From Oceanobacillus luteolus (lineage in GTDB: Bacteria > Bacillota > Bacilli > Bacillales > Amphibacillaceae), in NCBI RefSeq assembly GCF_023715655.1, contig NZ_JAMBON010000021.1, positions 1 through 54,398 of the forward strand: 54,398 nucleotides of DNA, read 5' to 3'. Under the pieces are notes generated by a model. It did not search any database. It was not told the DNA's origin and saw nothing but the letters and a program-made list of their open reading frames with translations. Below are positions 10,470 to 18,516 of the stretch, one piece after another. The position numbers and the translations under genes are program-made. The stretch's first letter is position 1; each line of letters opens with the position of its first letter.

Positions 10470-10609
10470 GCTCGGAAATTGTGTCTGTAGTTTGACATAG
10501 GTAATGTGAAATCCAGCTCCTAGTCTTAGTTATAAAATGAATTCTTTTTTGGAACATGGTATGATTGGTGTTGACAATCTTTAATGAAATTAAGGAGGAA
10601 ACCTACATT

Positions 10610-10978
10610 ATGCTGCACATGCATGTTACATCCTGGATTTTAGGAATAATTTTACTATTAGTGGCGTTTTTCCTTTATAAACAAGGAAATGAAAAAGGCG
10701 CAAAAATCGTCCATATGATTTTACGTTTAATGTACTTATTTATCATCTTCACTGGTGGTTATCTGCTGTTCGATGTTTATCTTGCGAACTTCCAAATGCC
10801 ATTAGGAGCAGAAGCGATTACAAAAGGATTAGCTGGAATCTGGCTCATCGGTGCGATGGAAATGGTACTTACAAAAACGAAAAAAGGCAAACCAGCAACG
10901 TCCGCATGGGTTCAATTTGCAATTGCTTTTATTCTCGTACTTGTACTTGGATATATTCGTTTACCTTTATCATTCTAA
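10610..10978 (+). CDS. yisL: YisL-family (DUF1516) small membrane protein
   Basis: A 122-residue protein with four hydrophobic segments, beginning MLHMHVTSWILG, like B. subtilis YisL. The start at 10610 is preferred to an upstream in-frame start at 10565 because TAAGGAGGAAA lies 8-10 bases before it and the resulting N-terminus matches the family. Function is unknown. It is separated from the preceding gene by about 140 bases and is followed by its own terminator. Confidence 0.85.
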   Translation: MLHMHVTSWILGIILLLVAFFLYKQGNEKGAKIVHMILRLMYLFIIFTGGYLLFDVYLANFQMPLGAEAITKGLAGIWLIGAMEMVLTKTKKGKPATSAWVQFAIAFILVLVLGYIRLPLSF

Positions 10979-10982
10979 GTTT

Positions 10983-11019
10983 GAAAAAGCTGTCTCTTTA
11001 TTGTGGGGCGGCTTTTTTA
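10983..11019 (+). terminator. Terminator after yisL-like gene
   Basis: AAAAAGCTGTC and GGGCGGCTTTTTT form an imperfect (G-U containing) stem around an 11-base loop with a T run. Confidence 0.7.
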
Positions 11020-11075
11020 ATTGATTTACATATGAGTTTAAGTATTGGAATGCTCACGATGGACTGTCTCCGGAA

Positions 11076-11438
11076 AATCGAGATTGCATCGCACGCAAGA
11101 GTCCCTCGCGTGCAATTGTTGCTTTGGAATCGTGGGTGAATCGAACGCAAGGTTCTCTTACGTGCGATTGTCGCATTAGAATCGTGGGTGAATCGAACAC
11201 AAGGTTCTCTTACGTGCGATTGTCGCATTAGAATCGTGGGTGAATCGAACGCAAGGGTCCCTCACGTGCGATTGTTGCATAGAAATCGTGGGTGAATCGA
11301 ACGCAAGGGTCCCTCACGTGCGATTGTTGCATAGAAATCGTGGTCGAATCGCAAGCAAGGGTCCCTCACGTGTGATTGTCGCATTGAATTCATTGGTGAA
11401 TCAAACGTAAGAGCCCAGCAAGTTCGGCTGCCACTTAA
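11076..11438. repeat. Tandem array A: 52-bp units, seven copies
   Basis: The motif AATCGTGGGTGAATCG recurs at 11076, 11128, 11180, 11232, 11284, 11336 and 11387: five exact 52-bp steps and a final step of 51. The first and last units are diverged; the inner ones are nearly identical. Each unit contains an imperfect 23-bp palindrome centred on a T, clearest in unit 1 with arms GCACGC and GCGTGC, and in later units with the core AAGGGTCCCT. There are no unique spacers, so it is not a CRISPR. Open frames on the minus strand here are by-products of the repeat. The array fills most of the 600-base gap before the amylase-like gene. Confidence 0.9.
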
Positions 11439-11580
11439 AAAGTCCCGCAAGCTGCTATCATTTTCAGTATCACCATGAAGTTATGAAGGTTTTTTAACAA
11501 TTTTTGTATTTCAATTGACTAATAAATAATTTCGTTAATAATAGTACAGGACACGTAATAGAAATGATGGGGGAACAGTG

Positions 11581-13083
11581 ATGAAGAAGAACATGATAAT
11601 GAGTATTGCGGTATTATTTTCACTATTAATATATGGTCTACCAATAGAAGCTGCGGACAGACAGATTGAAGATGAAATCATCTATAAAGTCATGATCGAC
11701 CGCTATAATAATGGTGATTTCTCTATCGATGAAGGAGTGGATGTGGATGATCCGCAAGCCTATCATGGTGGAGATATCGAAGGAATTAAAAAACGCCTCA
11801 ATGAAAAAGCAGACCTTGGAGTAACGACGATTGCCCTTTCCCCGATAATGGCTAATTCGGAAAATGGTTTTCATGGATATTGGGTAGAAGATTTTACGGA
11901 AATGGAAGAACAGTTTGGTACAATAGAGGATCTTGATGAGCTTGTAGCAGAAGCGCATAAACTTGGTATGAAAGTCGTCATTGAATTCGTCACGAATTAT
12001 GTTTCGCGCGATCATGAAATAGCACTGGAGCCAGAGTTTGCCGATTGGATCTTGACTGATGAAGTGAACGGTCCGGATTGGACAGAGAATGTGGTTCAAT
12101 TAAACCAAGATAATCCAGAGGTACAGAAATTCTTGATTGATGCTGCTTCGTTTTGGCTAAAAGAAACGAATGTAGATGGATTAGTGCTTCACGCAGTTGA
12201 CCAATCTTCTGTTGATTTTTTATCGAATATTACATCAGAACTTAAAAATAGTTATCCCGATCACTATTTGATAGGCGATGTTCTAAATCCCGAATCAGAT
12301 GTTAGTGAAATTATGGAGAATACAGAACTGGATGCTGTTGATAATTATGCGTTAAGTAGAGGAATAGCGGAAGTGTTCAGCGAGGTCGACCAGTCGCCTG
12401 AGGAGATTTTAGAGCTCCATAAAGAATATGCTGAAGCGGGAAGTATACTGTTTGTAGATGATTTCTATTCTGAGCGTTTTACACAGAAGTTTTCCGAGAA
12501 CGGCAGAAATTCGGTAACGACATGGACGCTGGCCTTAACTTATATGTACACCACACCTGGAACTCCGATGATAATACAAGGTTCTGAGGTAAGTATGTAC
12601 GGTGAAACTGCCGAGGATTCTCAGCGGCTCGTCCCACACCATAGTGGAGAACCAGAGTTGAAAGAATTCCATGATCGAATCTCTTCTTTGCACGATGAAT
12701 TCCCTGCATTACGCCACGGTGATTTTGAGTTAGTAGATTCAAGAGATTCGTTTGCTGTATTTAAGAGGACATATGAGGATGAAACATTGTATGTTGCTAT
12801 CAATAACGGCAGTGAATCGAGCTATATAGATATAACGGATGTGGATTCTGATAAGATGTTAAGAGGTTATCTTGGAGATAATATCGCCCGTGAAAATGAA
12901 GAAGGAAACCACCGGATCGGAATACCTCGTGAATCCGTAGAAGTTTATGAAGTAGTCGACTATGAGGGCTTCAACTGGCTTCTGATTTCACTCGTCGGTG
13001 GAGTGATGATTGTTTTTGTTACTGGAATCATCTATCTGACCTTGAAGCAGAAGAGACGAGAAGCAAGCGAACAAACCAAATAA
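11581..13083 (+). CDS. Membrane-anchored alpha-amylase-fold (GH13) protein, probably catalytically inactive
   Basis: This 500-residue protein has a signal peptide (about 1-24), an extracytoplasmic GH13-type barrel starting DEIIYKVMIDRYNNGD, and a C-terminal transmembrane helix (about 464-488) with a basic tail. The fold is recognisable from YHGGDIEGI, DLGVTTIALSPIM and HGYW. All four GH13 catalytic regions are altered: region I reads EFVTNY (normally D..xNH, near 130), region II GLVLHA (normally GFRxDA, near 197, nucleophile Asp replaced by His), region III IGD (normally GE, near 230), region IV FVDDFYSE (normally FvxNHD, near 290). It is therefore inferred to be a pseudo-enzyme, perhaps glycan-binding. 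ATG at 11581 is preferred to the overlapping GTG at 11578. A terminator follows. Confidence 0.85.
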   Translation: MKKNMIMSIAVLFSLLIYGLPIEAADRQIEDEIIYKVMIDRYNNGDFSIDEGVDVDDPQAYHGGDIEGIKKRLNEKADLGVTTIALSPIMANSENGFHGYWVEDFTEMEEQFGTIEDLDELVAEAHKLGMKVVIEFVTNYVSRDHEIALEPEFADWILTDEVNGPDWTENVVQLNQDNPEVQKFLIDAASFWLKETNVDGLVLHAVDQSSVDFLSNITSELKNSYPDHYLIGDVLNPESDVSEIMENTELDAVDNYALSRGIAEVFSEVDQSPEEILELHKEYAEAGSILFVDDFYSERFTQKFSENGRNSVTTWTLALTYMYTTPGTPMIIQGSEVSMYGETAEDSQRLVPHHSGEPELKEFHDRISSLHDEFPALRHGDFELVDSRDSFAVFKRTYEDETLYVAINNGSESSYIDITDVDSDKMLRGYLGDNIARENEEGNHRIGIPRESVEVYEVVDYEGFNWLLISLVGGVMIVFVTGIIYLTLKQKRREASEQTK

Positions 13084-13086
13084 TTT

Positions 13087-13120
13087 AAAGCGCTTGGTGC
13101 GAAATCCGCCAAGCGTTTTT
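13087..13120 (+). terminator. Terminator after the amylase-like gene
   Basis: AAAGCGCTTGG and CCAAGCGTTTTT pair around a 10-base loop and end in a T run. Confidence 0.85.
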
Positions 13121-13153
13121 ATGTCCAGTAAGACGTGTTGGTTGAATGGCGCT

Positions 13154-13415
13154 TAGTTAGGGATAGCAGTGGTTAATTTTCCTGAATGTCGAGAAGGGAA
13201 TCAAATTCGGGAAGATATGATGTGTTTGTTTTCCCGATTGTTGAGAAGGCAATTCTGTTCGGGAAGATATAATGCGTTTGTTTTCTCGAATGTTGGCAAG
13301 CAACTCTTATTCAAGAAAATATCTATTGTTTATCATCCCGAAGCACGTGGGTAGTTGTAGTTTGGGAGAATAAACTTGTAAATTTTCTCGAAGTGAGGGC
13401 TTCGTATGTTTGAAA
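13154..13415. repeat. Tandem array B: 52-bp units, about five copies
   Basis: The motif TTCGGGAAGATAT recurs at 13206 and 13258, with diverged copies at 13310 and about 13361, and a partial unit before 13206. The step is again 52 bp, but the sequence is unrelated to array A. In each unit TCGGGAAGATA pairs with a T-rich arm ending TTTCCCGA, giving an imperfect palindrome about 31 bp long. It fills the gap between the convergent amylase-like and degV genes. No coding sequence is supported in it. Confidence 0.8.
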
Positions 13416-13448
13416 TGGCCATTCTTGTGTAAAAGTGTTATAAAACAA

Positions 13449-13490
13449 TTAAAAAGACGTCTTGTCTGATTTTAGAACAAAACGTCTTCA
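13449..13490 (-). terminator. Terminator after degV
   Basis: Read on the minus strand, AAGACGTT and GACGTCTT pair around a loop of about 20 bases and are followed by TTTTTAATTG. Confidence 0.65.
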
Positions 13491-13496
13491 AATTTA

Positions 13497-14363
13497 TTAT
13501 TTATTTGGTTGGTTGGAGAAGAATAGGGAAAGGGTGCCTGGACCAACGTGTGCACCGATTACGGCTCCGACCATTTCAATGACAATATTTTCTTTAGCTA
13601 CGCCAAATTTATCTTGAATCATGCTTGATAATTGTTCTGCTCTCTCTAAGTCATCTCCGTGGCTGATTCCGATGACTTGGTGTTGGAAGTCTTTTCCGCG
13701 TTCTTCCATCAGTTCAATCATACGACCAAGCACTTTCTTAGAACCGCGAATTTTTTCGATTGGAACGAGTCGTCCATCTTCCACGTTAAGTAGTGGTTTG
13801 ATCTTCAGCAAGCCACCGACGAAGGCTGATGTTTTACTGACTCGGCCACCGCGGTATAAGTATTCTAAATCATCTACAGTGAAGAGATGCTCCATATGTT
13901 TTGCTTGATACTCGGCAGCTTCTATAATTTGTTCTACGCTAGCACCTGCTTTTGCCATTTTAGCAACATGCAAGACAACGAGACCATAACCGATGGAAGC
14001 ACATTTGGAATCGACAATATAAAGAGGGGCATCTGGATAGTCTGACTTTACCATATCCTCCATAATTTTAGCGCTTTGGTAGGTTCCAGAAAGTTCCGAG
14101 GAAAAAGATACATAAACGAGTGGTTCGTTTTTTTCTGCACAAGCCATGAAATGCTTTTTAAAAGCCTCTGGAGCAGGTTGAGATGTTTTTGGTGCTTTCC
14201 CATTACGCATCGCATCGTAAATCGTTTTTGGATCAATTTCATTTACATCTGCATAAGCACGATCATCTAGATGAACATTTAATGGTATCATTTCAATGCC
14301 ATATTCGTTATAATGGTCTTTTGACAAGTCAGATGCTGAATCTGCTAGGATTTTTACGTTCAT
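13497..14363 (-). CDS. DegV family fatty-acid-binding protein (YitS-like)
   Basis: A 288-residue DegV protein. This family (FakB in Staphylococcus) binds a fatty acid and presents it to the FakA kinase. The N-terminus MNVKILADSASDLS, the ligand-contact motif SFSSELSGTYQSA near residue 90, DSKCASIGYGL, and the C-terminal GAVIGAHVGPGTLSLFF are all family hallmarks. It is divergent from the yitT-like gene, as yitS is next to yitT in B. subtilis. The ribosome site is weak (GGAAGTGA). Confidence 0.92.
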   Translation of the reverse strand: MNVKILADSASDLSKDHYNEYGIEMIPLNVHLDDRAYADVNEIDPKTIYDAMRNGKAPKTSQPAPEAFKKHFMACAEKNEPLVYVSFSSELSGTYQSAKIMEDMVKSDYPDAPLYIVDSKCASIGYGLVVLHVAKMAKAGASVEQIIEAAEYQAKHMEHLFTVDDLEYLYRGGRVSKTSAFVGGLLKIKPLLNVEDGRLVPIEKIRGSKKVLGRMIELMEERGKDFQHQVIGISHGDDLERAEQLSSMIQDKFGVAKENIVIEMVGAVIGAHVGPGTLSLFFSNQPNK

Positions 14364-14471
14364 GATTTCACTTCCATTCTAATTTGCTTACTTATTATAG
14401 TTTAAAGCTTGATTGTCATTTAGTCAAAAAGTATTTGAAAAGTTATGAATTTGTTATCAGGAGGACCAAAT

Positions 14472-15314
14472 ATGTTTATGATGGAAGCAAAAAGGATTAT
14501 TATAGTAATCATCGGTGCTTTCTTAACTGCAGTATCGCTAAACTTCTTCCTCATTGCTGCTAACGTTTATGCTAGTGGTTTTGCAGGTGCGGCTCAGTTA
14601 TTAGCAAGTGTTTTCCAAGATTTTATTGGAGTCAATATCGGAACAGGTCTGTTTCTACTCTTACTGAATATACCTGTATTTATTCTGGGATGGTTTAAAG
14701 TTGGCAAGGGATTTACCATTTACAGTGCTATTTCTGTTGTTTGTGCTACGATTTTTCTTGAGATTATGCCAGTAATTGCTTTATCGAATGATATTATCCT
14801 GAATGCGGTATTCGGTGGGGTAATTGGAGGAATCGGTGTCGGTATTTCTCTGAAAATCGGTGCTTCAACAGGGGGAATGGACATTGTTGCTATGGTCCTT
14901 TCCCGTTTGAATGATAAACCGGTTGGCAGATATTTCTTATCTCTTAATGCGGTGATCATTGTATTGGCAGGTGTTCTTTACGAACCTGAAAACTCTCTTT
15001 ATACACTTGTTGCTCTCTATGTCACGACAAGAATCATTGATGCAATCCATACTCGTCATGTGAAACTGACAGCGATGATCATAACCCAGAAAGCTGAAGA
15101 GATGCAGCAAGCGATCCACAGTAAATTTATTCGCGGCATCACGATTCTTCCAGCCCAGGGTGCATATACGAAAACAGAGAAGAAAATGTTATATCTTGTA
15201 CTTACCCGTTATGAACTATACGATCTTGAGAAAATTATCCATGAAGTAGACGAACAAGCGTTCACAAATGTCGTTGAAACGACTGCGGTATATGGACAAT
15301 TTAGAAAGGATTAG
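14472..15314 (+). CDS. YitT family (DUF161/DUF2179) membrane protein
   Basis: A 280-residue protein with five to six N-terminal membrane segments and a soluble C-terminal DUF2179 domain (ITQKAEEMQQAI…RGITILPAQGAYTKTEKKMLYLVLTRYEL). YitT proteins are abundant in Bacillaceae, but transport or sensing roles are unproven. The start at 14472 is chosen over 14445 because CAGGAGGACC lies 7 bases upstream of it and falls inside the longer version. It sits 5 bases before the following lipoprotein gene, so the two are probably co-transcribed. Confidence 0.88.
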   Translation: MFMMEAKRIIIVIIGAFLTAVSLNFFLIAANVYASGFAGAAQLLASVFQDFIGVNIGTGLFLLLLNIPVFILGWFKVGKGFTIYSAISVVCATIFLEIMPVIALSNDIILNAVFGGVIGGIGVGISLKIGASTGGMDIVAMVLSRLNDKPVGRYFLSLNAVIIVLAGVLYEPENSLYTLVALYVTTRIIDAIHTRHVKLTAMIITQKAEEMQQAIHSKFIRGITILPAQGAYTKTEKKMLYLVLTRYELYDLEKIIHEVDEQAFTNVVETTAVYGQFRKD

Positions 15315-15319
15315 ATGGA

Positions 15320-15727
15320 ATGAAGAAGAGTTATTTATTAGCTATTTTACTCATTATTTTCCTCGCAGGATGCGGGAGTGATCCCGAGCCTGCGGAAGAA
15401 TCGGACACAGAAGAAACAAGCTCATTGTTGTTCCGTAATTTAGATTTACAACAGGAGGAAAACACGTTTGTGTTATCTGGTGAGGTCACTTCAGACGAGC
15501 AAGTGTTTTATTATCGTTTAGAGCAAGGTGAAGAGGAGCTTCAGGAAGAGGCTGTTTACGAACTCGAAGCTGAAGCAGCAGGAACGTGGGAAAGTTTTGA
15601 AATAACTGGAGAAATTCCAGCTTCCGCATCTGAAGCAGAAGCTAGTCCAATTTTGACTCTTTATGGCAAGGCAGAGGATGGGGAGACGATTCATCCGAAT
15701 TATATTCCAATTGATATGGAAAATTAG
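15320..15727 (+). CDS. Small lipoprotein with a Gmad2-like domain
   Basis: A 135-residue secreted lipoprotein: signal peptide MKKSYLLAILLIIFLAGC with the lipobox LAGC (Cys at 18), then an acidic linker and one beta-rich domain. The spacing of VLSGEVTSDEQ, a W-x-x-F step near residue 92 and the ending LTLYGKAEDGETIHPNYIPI resemble the immunoglobulin-like Gmad2 domain found in GerM and other Bacillus envelope proteins; this assignment is by eye. It occupies the place of ipi (BsuPI inhibitor) in B. subtilis but does not look like that protein. It follows yitT by 5 bases and ends at a terminator. Confidence 0.7.
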   Translation: MKKSYLLAILLIIFLAGCGSDPEPAEESDTEETSSLLFRNLDLQQEENTFVLSGEVTSDEQVFYYRLEQGEEELQEEAVYELEAEAAGTWESFEITGEIPASASEAEASPILTLYGKAEDGETIHPNYIPIDMEN

Positions 15728-15732
15728 AAAAC

Positions 15733-15770
15733 AAAAAGAATCATCCACAAATCAGGATGATTCTTTTTTT
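15733..15770. terminator. Bidirectional terminator
   Basis: AAAAAGAATCATCC and GGATGATTCTTTTTTT pair around an 8-base loop. Both ends are A/T rich, so it can serve the lipoprotein gene (+) and the convergent Nfu-N gene (-). Confidence 0.88.
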
Positions 15771-15812
15771 ATTCCCACTCCGAACTCGTGAAGCAGTTCT
15801 TGTGGATATGTA

Positions 15813-16076
15813 TTAGTAGCCTTTCTTTTCCAATAGTTCAATTACGTTAGGTGATAGTTGCTCCCACTCGACGTCGAACTTTTTATTTACTGTTACAAAA
15901 TTTTGATAGCCGAAAACGTTATCGACTCCTTCAAGTTTCATCAATTCATTTAAAATTTCATGTTCACTCGTATCTCCTGGCATAAGGGAGAAGCTTTTCG
16001 TACCTTCAAAAATCAGCTTATCCGATGTAAATTTCATTGCGTTTGGGTTTGGGGTCCCTTCCATACGAATTGCCAT
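15813..16076 (-). CDS. Nfu/NifU N-terminal domain protein
   Basis: An 87-residue protein made only of the Nfu_N domain: MEGTPNPNAMKFTSDKLIFEGTKSF, then EGVDNVFGYQNFVTVNKK and a C-terminal VIELLEKKGY. This domain accompanies iron-sulfur scaffold proteins, but the CxxC-bearing NifU domain is absent, so a scaffold function on its own is doubtful. The start at 16076 (MAIRMEG) is chosen because AAAGGAG precedes it with a spacing of 8 and the N-terminus matches the family; an in-frame ATG 24 bases upstream has no ribosome site. Confidence 0.85.
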   Translation of the reverse strand: MAIRMEGTPNPNAMKFTSDKLIFEGTKSFSLMPGDTSEHEILNELMKLEGVDNVFGYQNFVTVNKKFDVEWEQLSPNVIELLEKKGY

Positions 16077-16225
16077 TTCACACACTCCTTTTTGAATCAT
16101 ACTTACTAATATAGTAGCAGATATATAGGAAATTAAAAAGTAAAGCGAATGAAGTCAAGTCGGGCCTGCTTAAGGGGGATGAAACGCTTGAAAATGTAAG
16201 CAATGAAACTATTGATTCAGCAGTA

Positions 16226-16262
16226 AAAACAAACGGATTCACCTTTATCGAGTGAATCCGTT
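16226..16262 (-). terminator. Terminator after the DUF3813 gene
   Basis: Eleven-base arms AACGGATTCAC and GTGAATCCGTT with a 9-base loop; TTTGTTTTT follows on the minus strand. Confidence 0.85.
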
Positions 16263-16267
16263 ACGTA

Positions 16268-16465
16268 TTAAAGCTGCTGATTATTTTTTAATTTACTCTC
16301 AAGTTGTTCAAGTTCTTGTTTTTCCTCTGGCGTCGCTTCTTGATAAGCTGCTTGAATGGCATGCTGTACAGCTTCACGGTCTGTATCTGATGCTTGCTGT
16401 CCCATGTTCATCATTTCCATTACACGTTGTCTTGCTTGTTGAAAAAGTGATTGTTGTTGGTCCAT
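16268..16465 (-). CDS. DUF3813-like small protein
   Basis: A 65-residue, Gln-rich, mostly helical protein (MDQQQSLFQQARQRVMEMM … EEKQELEQLESKLKNNQQL). Length, composition and position next to a YitU-like HAD gene fit the DUF3813 family of Bacillaceae small proteins; function is unknown. The ribosome site GGAGGATTTTAA overlaps the stop of the upstream small gene, so translation of the two is coupled. Confidence 0.7.
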   Translation of the reverse strand: MDQQQSLFQQARQRVMEMMNMGQQASDTDREAVQHAIQAAYQEATPEEKQELEQLESKLKNNQQL

Positions 16466-16594
16466 TTAAAATCCTCCTCGAGTATGTTCATCAACTTCTG
16501 CTTTCTTACGAGCCTTATCAGTAAAGGCTTTGTTGGATGCTACAGCATTTTCTTTTACTAATTCACTGTTTCCCTTTTTCTTCTTTTTGTTCAG
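16466..16594 (-). CDS. Small basic protein, possible CTG start
   Basis: A 42-residue, Lys-rich peptide (LNKKKKKGNSELVKENA … KAEVDEHTRGGF). The only good ribosome site, AAGGAGG, lies 9 bases before a CTG codon. The in-frame ATG upstream would make that ribosome site part of the coding region and lacks one of its own, so CTG at 16594 is the proposed start. The last codons (CGAGGAGGATTT) are the ribosome site of the DUF3813 gene and the stop abuts its ATG. I do not recognise the family; coupled position and regular composition suggest it is real. Confidence 0.5.
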   Translation of the reverse strand: MNKKKKKGNSELVKENAVASNKAFTDKARKKAEVDEHTRGGF

Positions 16595-16630
16595 GTAAGT
16601 CAGCCTCCTTATCATCAAATATTGAAAACA

Positions 16631-16663
16631 CAAAAAGGGAACGTTCCACACGCTCCCTTTTAG
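16631..16663 (-). terminator. Terminator after the HAD gene
   Basis: Minus-strand arms AAAAGGGAGCG and CGTTCCCTTTTT close a short loop and end in T's, 36 bases past the HAD stop codon. Confidence 0.75.
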
Positions 16664-16698
16664 TATGAACACTTCTAACCTTGCTATGCATGAATATA

Positions 16699-17529
16699 TC
16701 AGCTTGGTGTGTTCGTTTTTATTTTCAGGTATTCTTCTAAAAAGACGCCGATACCGTCTTGTTCATTTGTTTTTGTCACATGTTTGGCGACGGATTTCAG
16801 TTCCTCAATAGCGTTGCCCATCGCTACGCCGACTCCAGCGTACTCGATCATTTCCAGATCATTATCTTCATCTCCGAATGCGATGATGCGGTCTTGTGGA
16901 ATGTCGAAGTAGTGGGCGATTTTTTGAAGTCCTACTGCTTTGTTCATTCCTTTTTTGATGATCTCAATCACGTTCCAAGGAGCACCCCATTTACGATGCT
17001 CAATTACTTCAGCATGATACTCATCGAGGTGGTTACGGAGTTTATCGACTTGATTCTCTTCTGGATAGACGAGGACCGAGGTCGGGTCTACTTCAAGCTT
17101 CTGCTTTAGGTTCCCGATCACATAAGCAGGCTCATTTTCCAATTCATCGAAGAAACTCAGGAGTTTACTGTCATAGGAATCGAGATAGACGTCATCCATC
17201 ACTTCAGCGAGAATATTATTAACACCGAGGTCATAACATGCATCAATAATTTTATGGGCAGTTCGAATTGGCATTGGACTATGTAATGCATCCCATTTGC
17301 TGTCTTGAGGATGGTGGATCAATGCTCCATTGAAGTTGACCATCGGAGTATCCAATTCGAGCTCATTGTAGTAATTGATGCTGGCCCGGTGTGGTCTTCC
17401 GGTTGAAATAACCAAAAGATGTCCTTCTTCTTTTGCCCGAAAAAGTACTTGTTTCGTGTGCTCACTGATCTTTTTATCATCTGTAAGTAATGTCCCATCT
17501 AGGTCTAATGCAATCATATGTTTTTTCAT
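16699..17529 (-). CDS. HAD-superfamily Cof-type phosphatase (YitU-like)
   Basis: A 276-residue Cof-subfamily HAD hydrolase. Motif I is ALDLDGTLLTDD (nucleophile Asp near residue 9), motif II is VISTGRPH (near 41), the catalytic Lys lies near KKGMNKAVGLQ, and motif IV is IIAFGDEDNDLEMIEYAGVGVAMGNA. Members dephosphorylate small phosphometabolites such as sugar phosphates or FMN precursors; the substrate here cannot be told. The order HAD, hydrolase, MIP18 copies yitU-yitV-yitW of B. subtilis, although this gene is divergent from the yitV-like gene. Confidence 0.92.
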   Translation of the reverse strand: MKKHMIALDLDGTLLTDDKKISEHTKQVLFRAKEEGHLLVISTGRPHRASINYYNELELDTPMVNFNGALIHHPQDSKWDALHSPMPIRTAHKIIDACYDLGVNNILAEVMDDVYLDSYDSKLLSFFDELENEPAYVIGNLKQKLEVDPTSVLVYPEENQVDKLRNHLDEYHAEVIEHRKWGAPWNVIEIIKKGMNKAVGLQKIAHYFDIPQDRIIAFGDEDNDLEMIEYAGVGVAMGNAIEELKSVAKHVTKTNEQDGIGVFLEEYLKIKTNTPS

Positions 17530-17673
17530 CTTTTTTCATTCACCTCATTTGTAATAACTAGTCTATAAGGGATTGAGGCGAATGTAAAGTAAATTAAAAT
17601 TAAAATGAGCATTGACGTTTATACTGGAAGGTGGTTAGAAATACAGGTAACATTAGAATGAGAGGTGAAGTGG

Positions 17674-18435
17674 ATGATTGGAATTATTAAAGAGAAGTTT
17701 GAAAATATACCGAGTTTAGTTGTAGTAGATAGCAATAAACAGAGAGAAGCACTGCCAACCGTCATCTTTTTCCATGGATTTACAAGTGCGAAAGAGCATA
17801 ATCTAACTATAGCCTTTTTATTAGCGGAAAAAGGATATCGTGTTGTGCTTCCAGATAGTGAGCTTCATGGAGATAGGGAGCAGGAAACAACGGAACTTAA
17901 GAGGCAAATTTCCTTCTGGGATATTGTGCTGAATAATGTAAAGGAACTCGAGATAATAAAACAAATCTTAGATGATGAAAATTTAATCTTAGATGGAAGA
18001 ATTGGTGTAGCGGGGACGAGTATGGGCGGAATCACTACCTCCGCGGCACTCTCACAATATGAGTGGATCAAATCGGCTGTTATTTTAATGGGTTCACCAA
18101 GAATTACAACTTTTGCCAAGACACTTGTTGAAAGCTTTAAGAAAGAAGGGGACTTGCCGATTACGGATGAGCAAATCGCCGCTCTGTATAACCAGCTGGA
18201 GACCTGTGATTTATCGTTACAGCCGGAAAAATTGAACGAGAGGCCGCTTTTATTCTGGCATGGACAACAAGATGCCGTCGTTCCATTCGACCACTCTTAT
18301 ACGTTTTATGATGAAGTGAAGCAGGATTATTCGAATCCGGAAGCTATCCAGTTTATCAAAGAACAAAATGCCGGACATAAAGTAAGCAGAAATGCTGTTT
18401 TGGAACTTGTAAAATGGTTCGAAAAATATTTGTAA
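17674..18435 (+). CDS. Alpha/beta hydrolase, YitV-like esterase
   Basis: A 253-residue cytoplasmic alpha/beta hydrolase. The oxyanion region is FFHGFTSAKEHN, the nucleophile elbow is GTSMGG (Ser near residue 115), the acid lies in WHGQQDAVVPFDHS, and the His in NAGHKVS. This matches B. subtilis YitV and E. coli YjfP, which are carboxylesterases of unknown natural substrate. ATG at 17674 is chosen over GTG at 17665 because AGAGGTG overlaps the latter and is 7 bases from the former. Confidence 0.88.
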   Translation: MIGIIKEKFENIPSLVVVDSNKQREALPTVIFFHGFTSAKEHNLTIAFLLAEKGYRVVLPDSELHGDREQETTELKRQISFWDIVLNNVKELEIIKQILDDENLILDGRIGVAGTSMGGITTSAALSQYEWIKSAVILMGSPRITTFAKTLVESFKKEGDLPITDEQIAALYNQLETCDLSLQPEKLNERPLLFWHGQQDAVVPFDHSYTFYDEVKQDYSNPEAIQFIKEQNAGHKVSRNAVLELVKWFEKYL

Positions 18436-18516
18436 CAGAGTGGACAATTTAATTACTTAAATTTTTCATGCAAATATGGTTTAATTAATACAAGAAGGAT
18501 AAAGGAGGTAGGAAAC

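Noticed and set aside
10998-11450. Open frames on the minus strand within array A with a repeated peptide.
   Set aside because: They are products of the 52-bp repeat, with 52 not a multiple of three, no ribosome site and no family resemblance.
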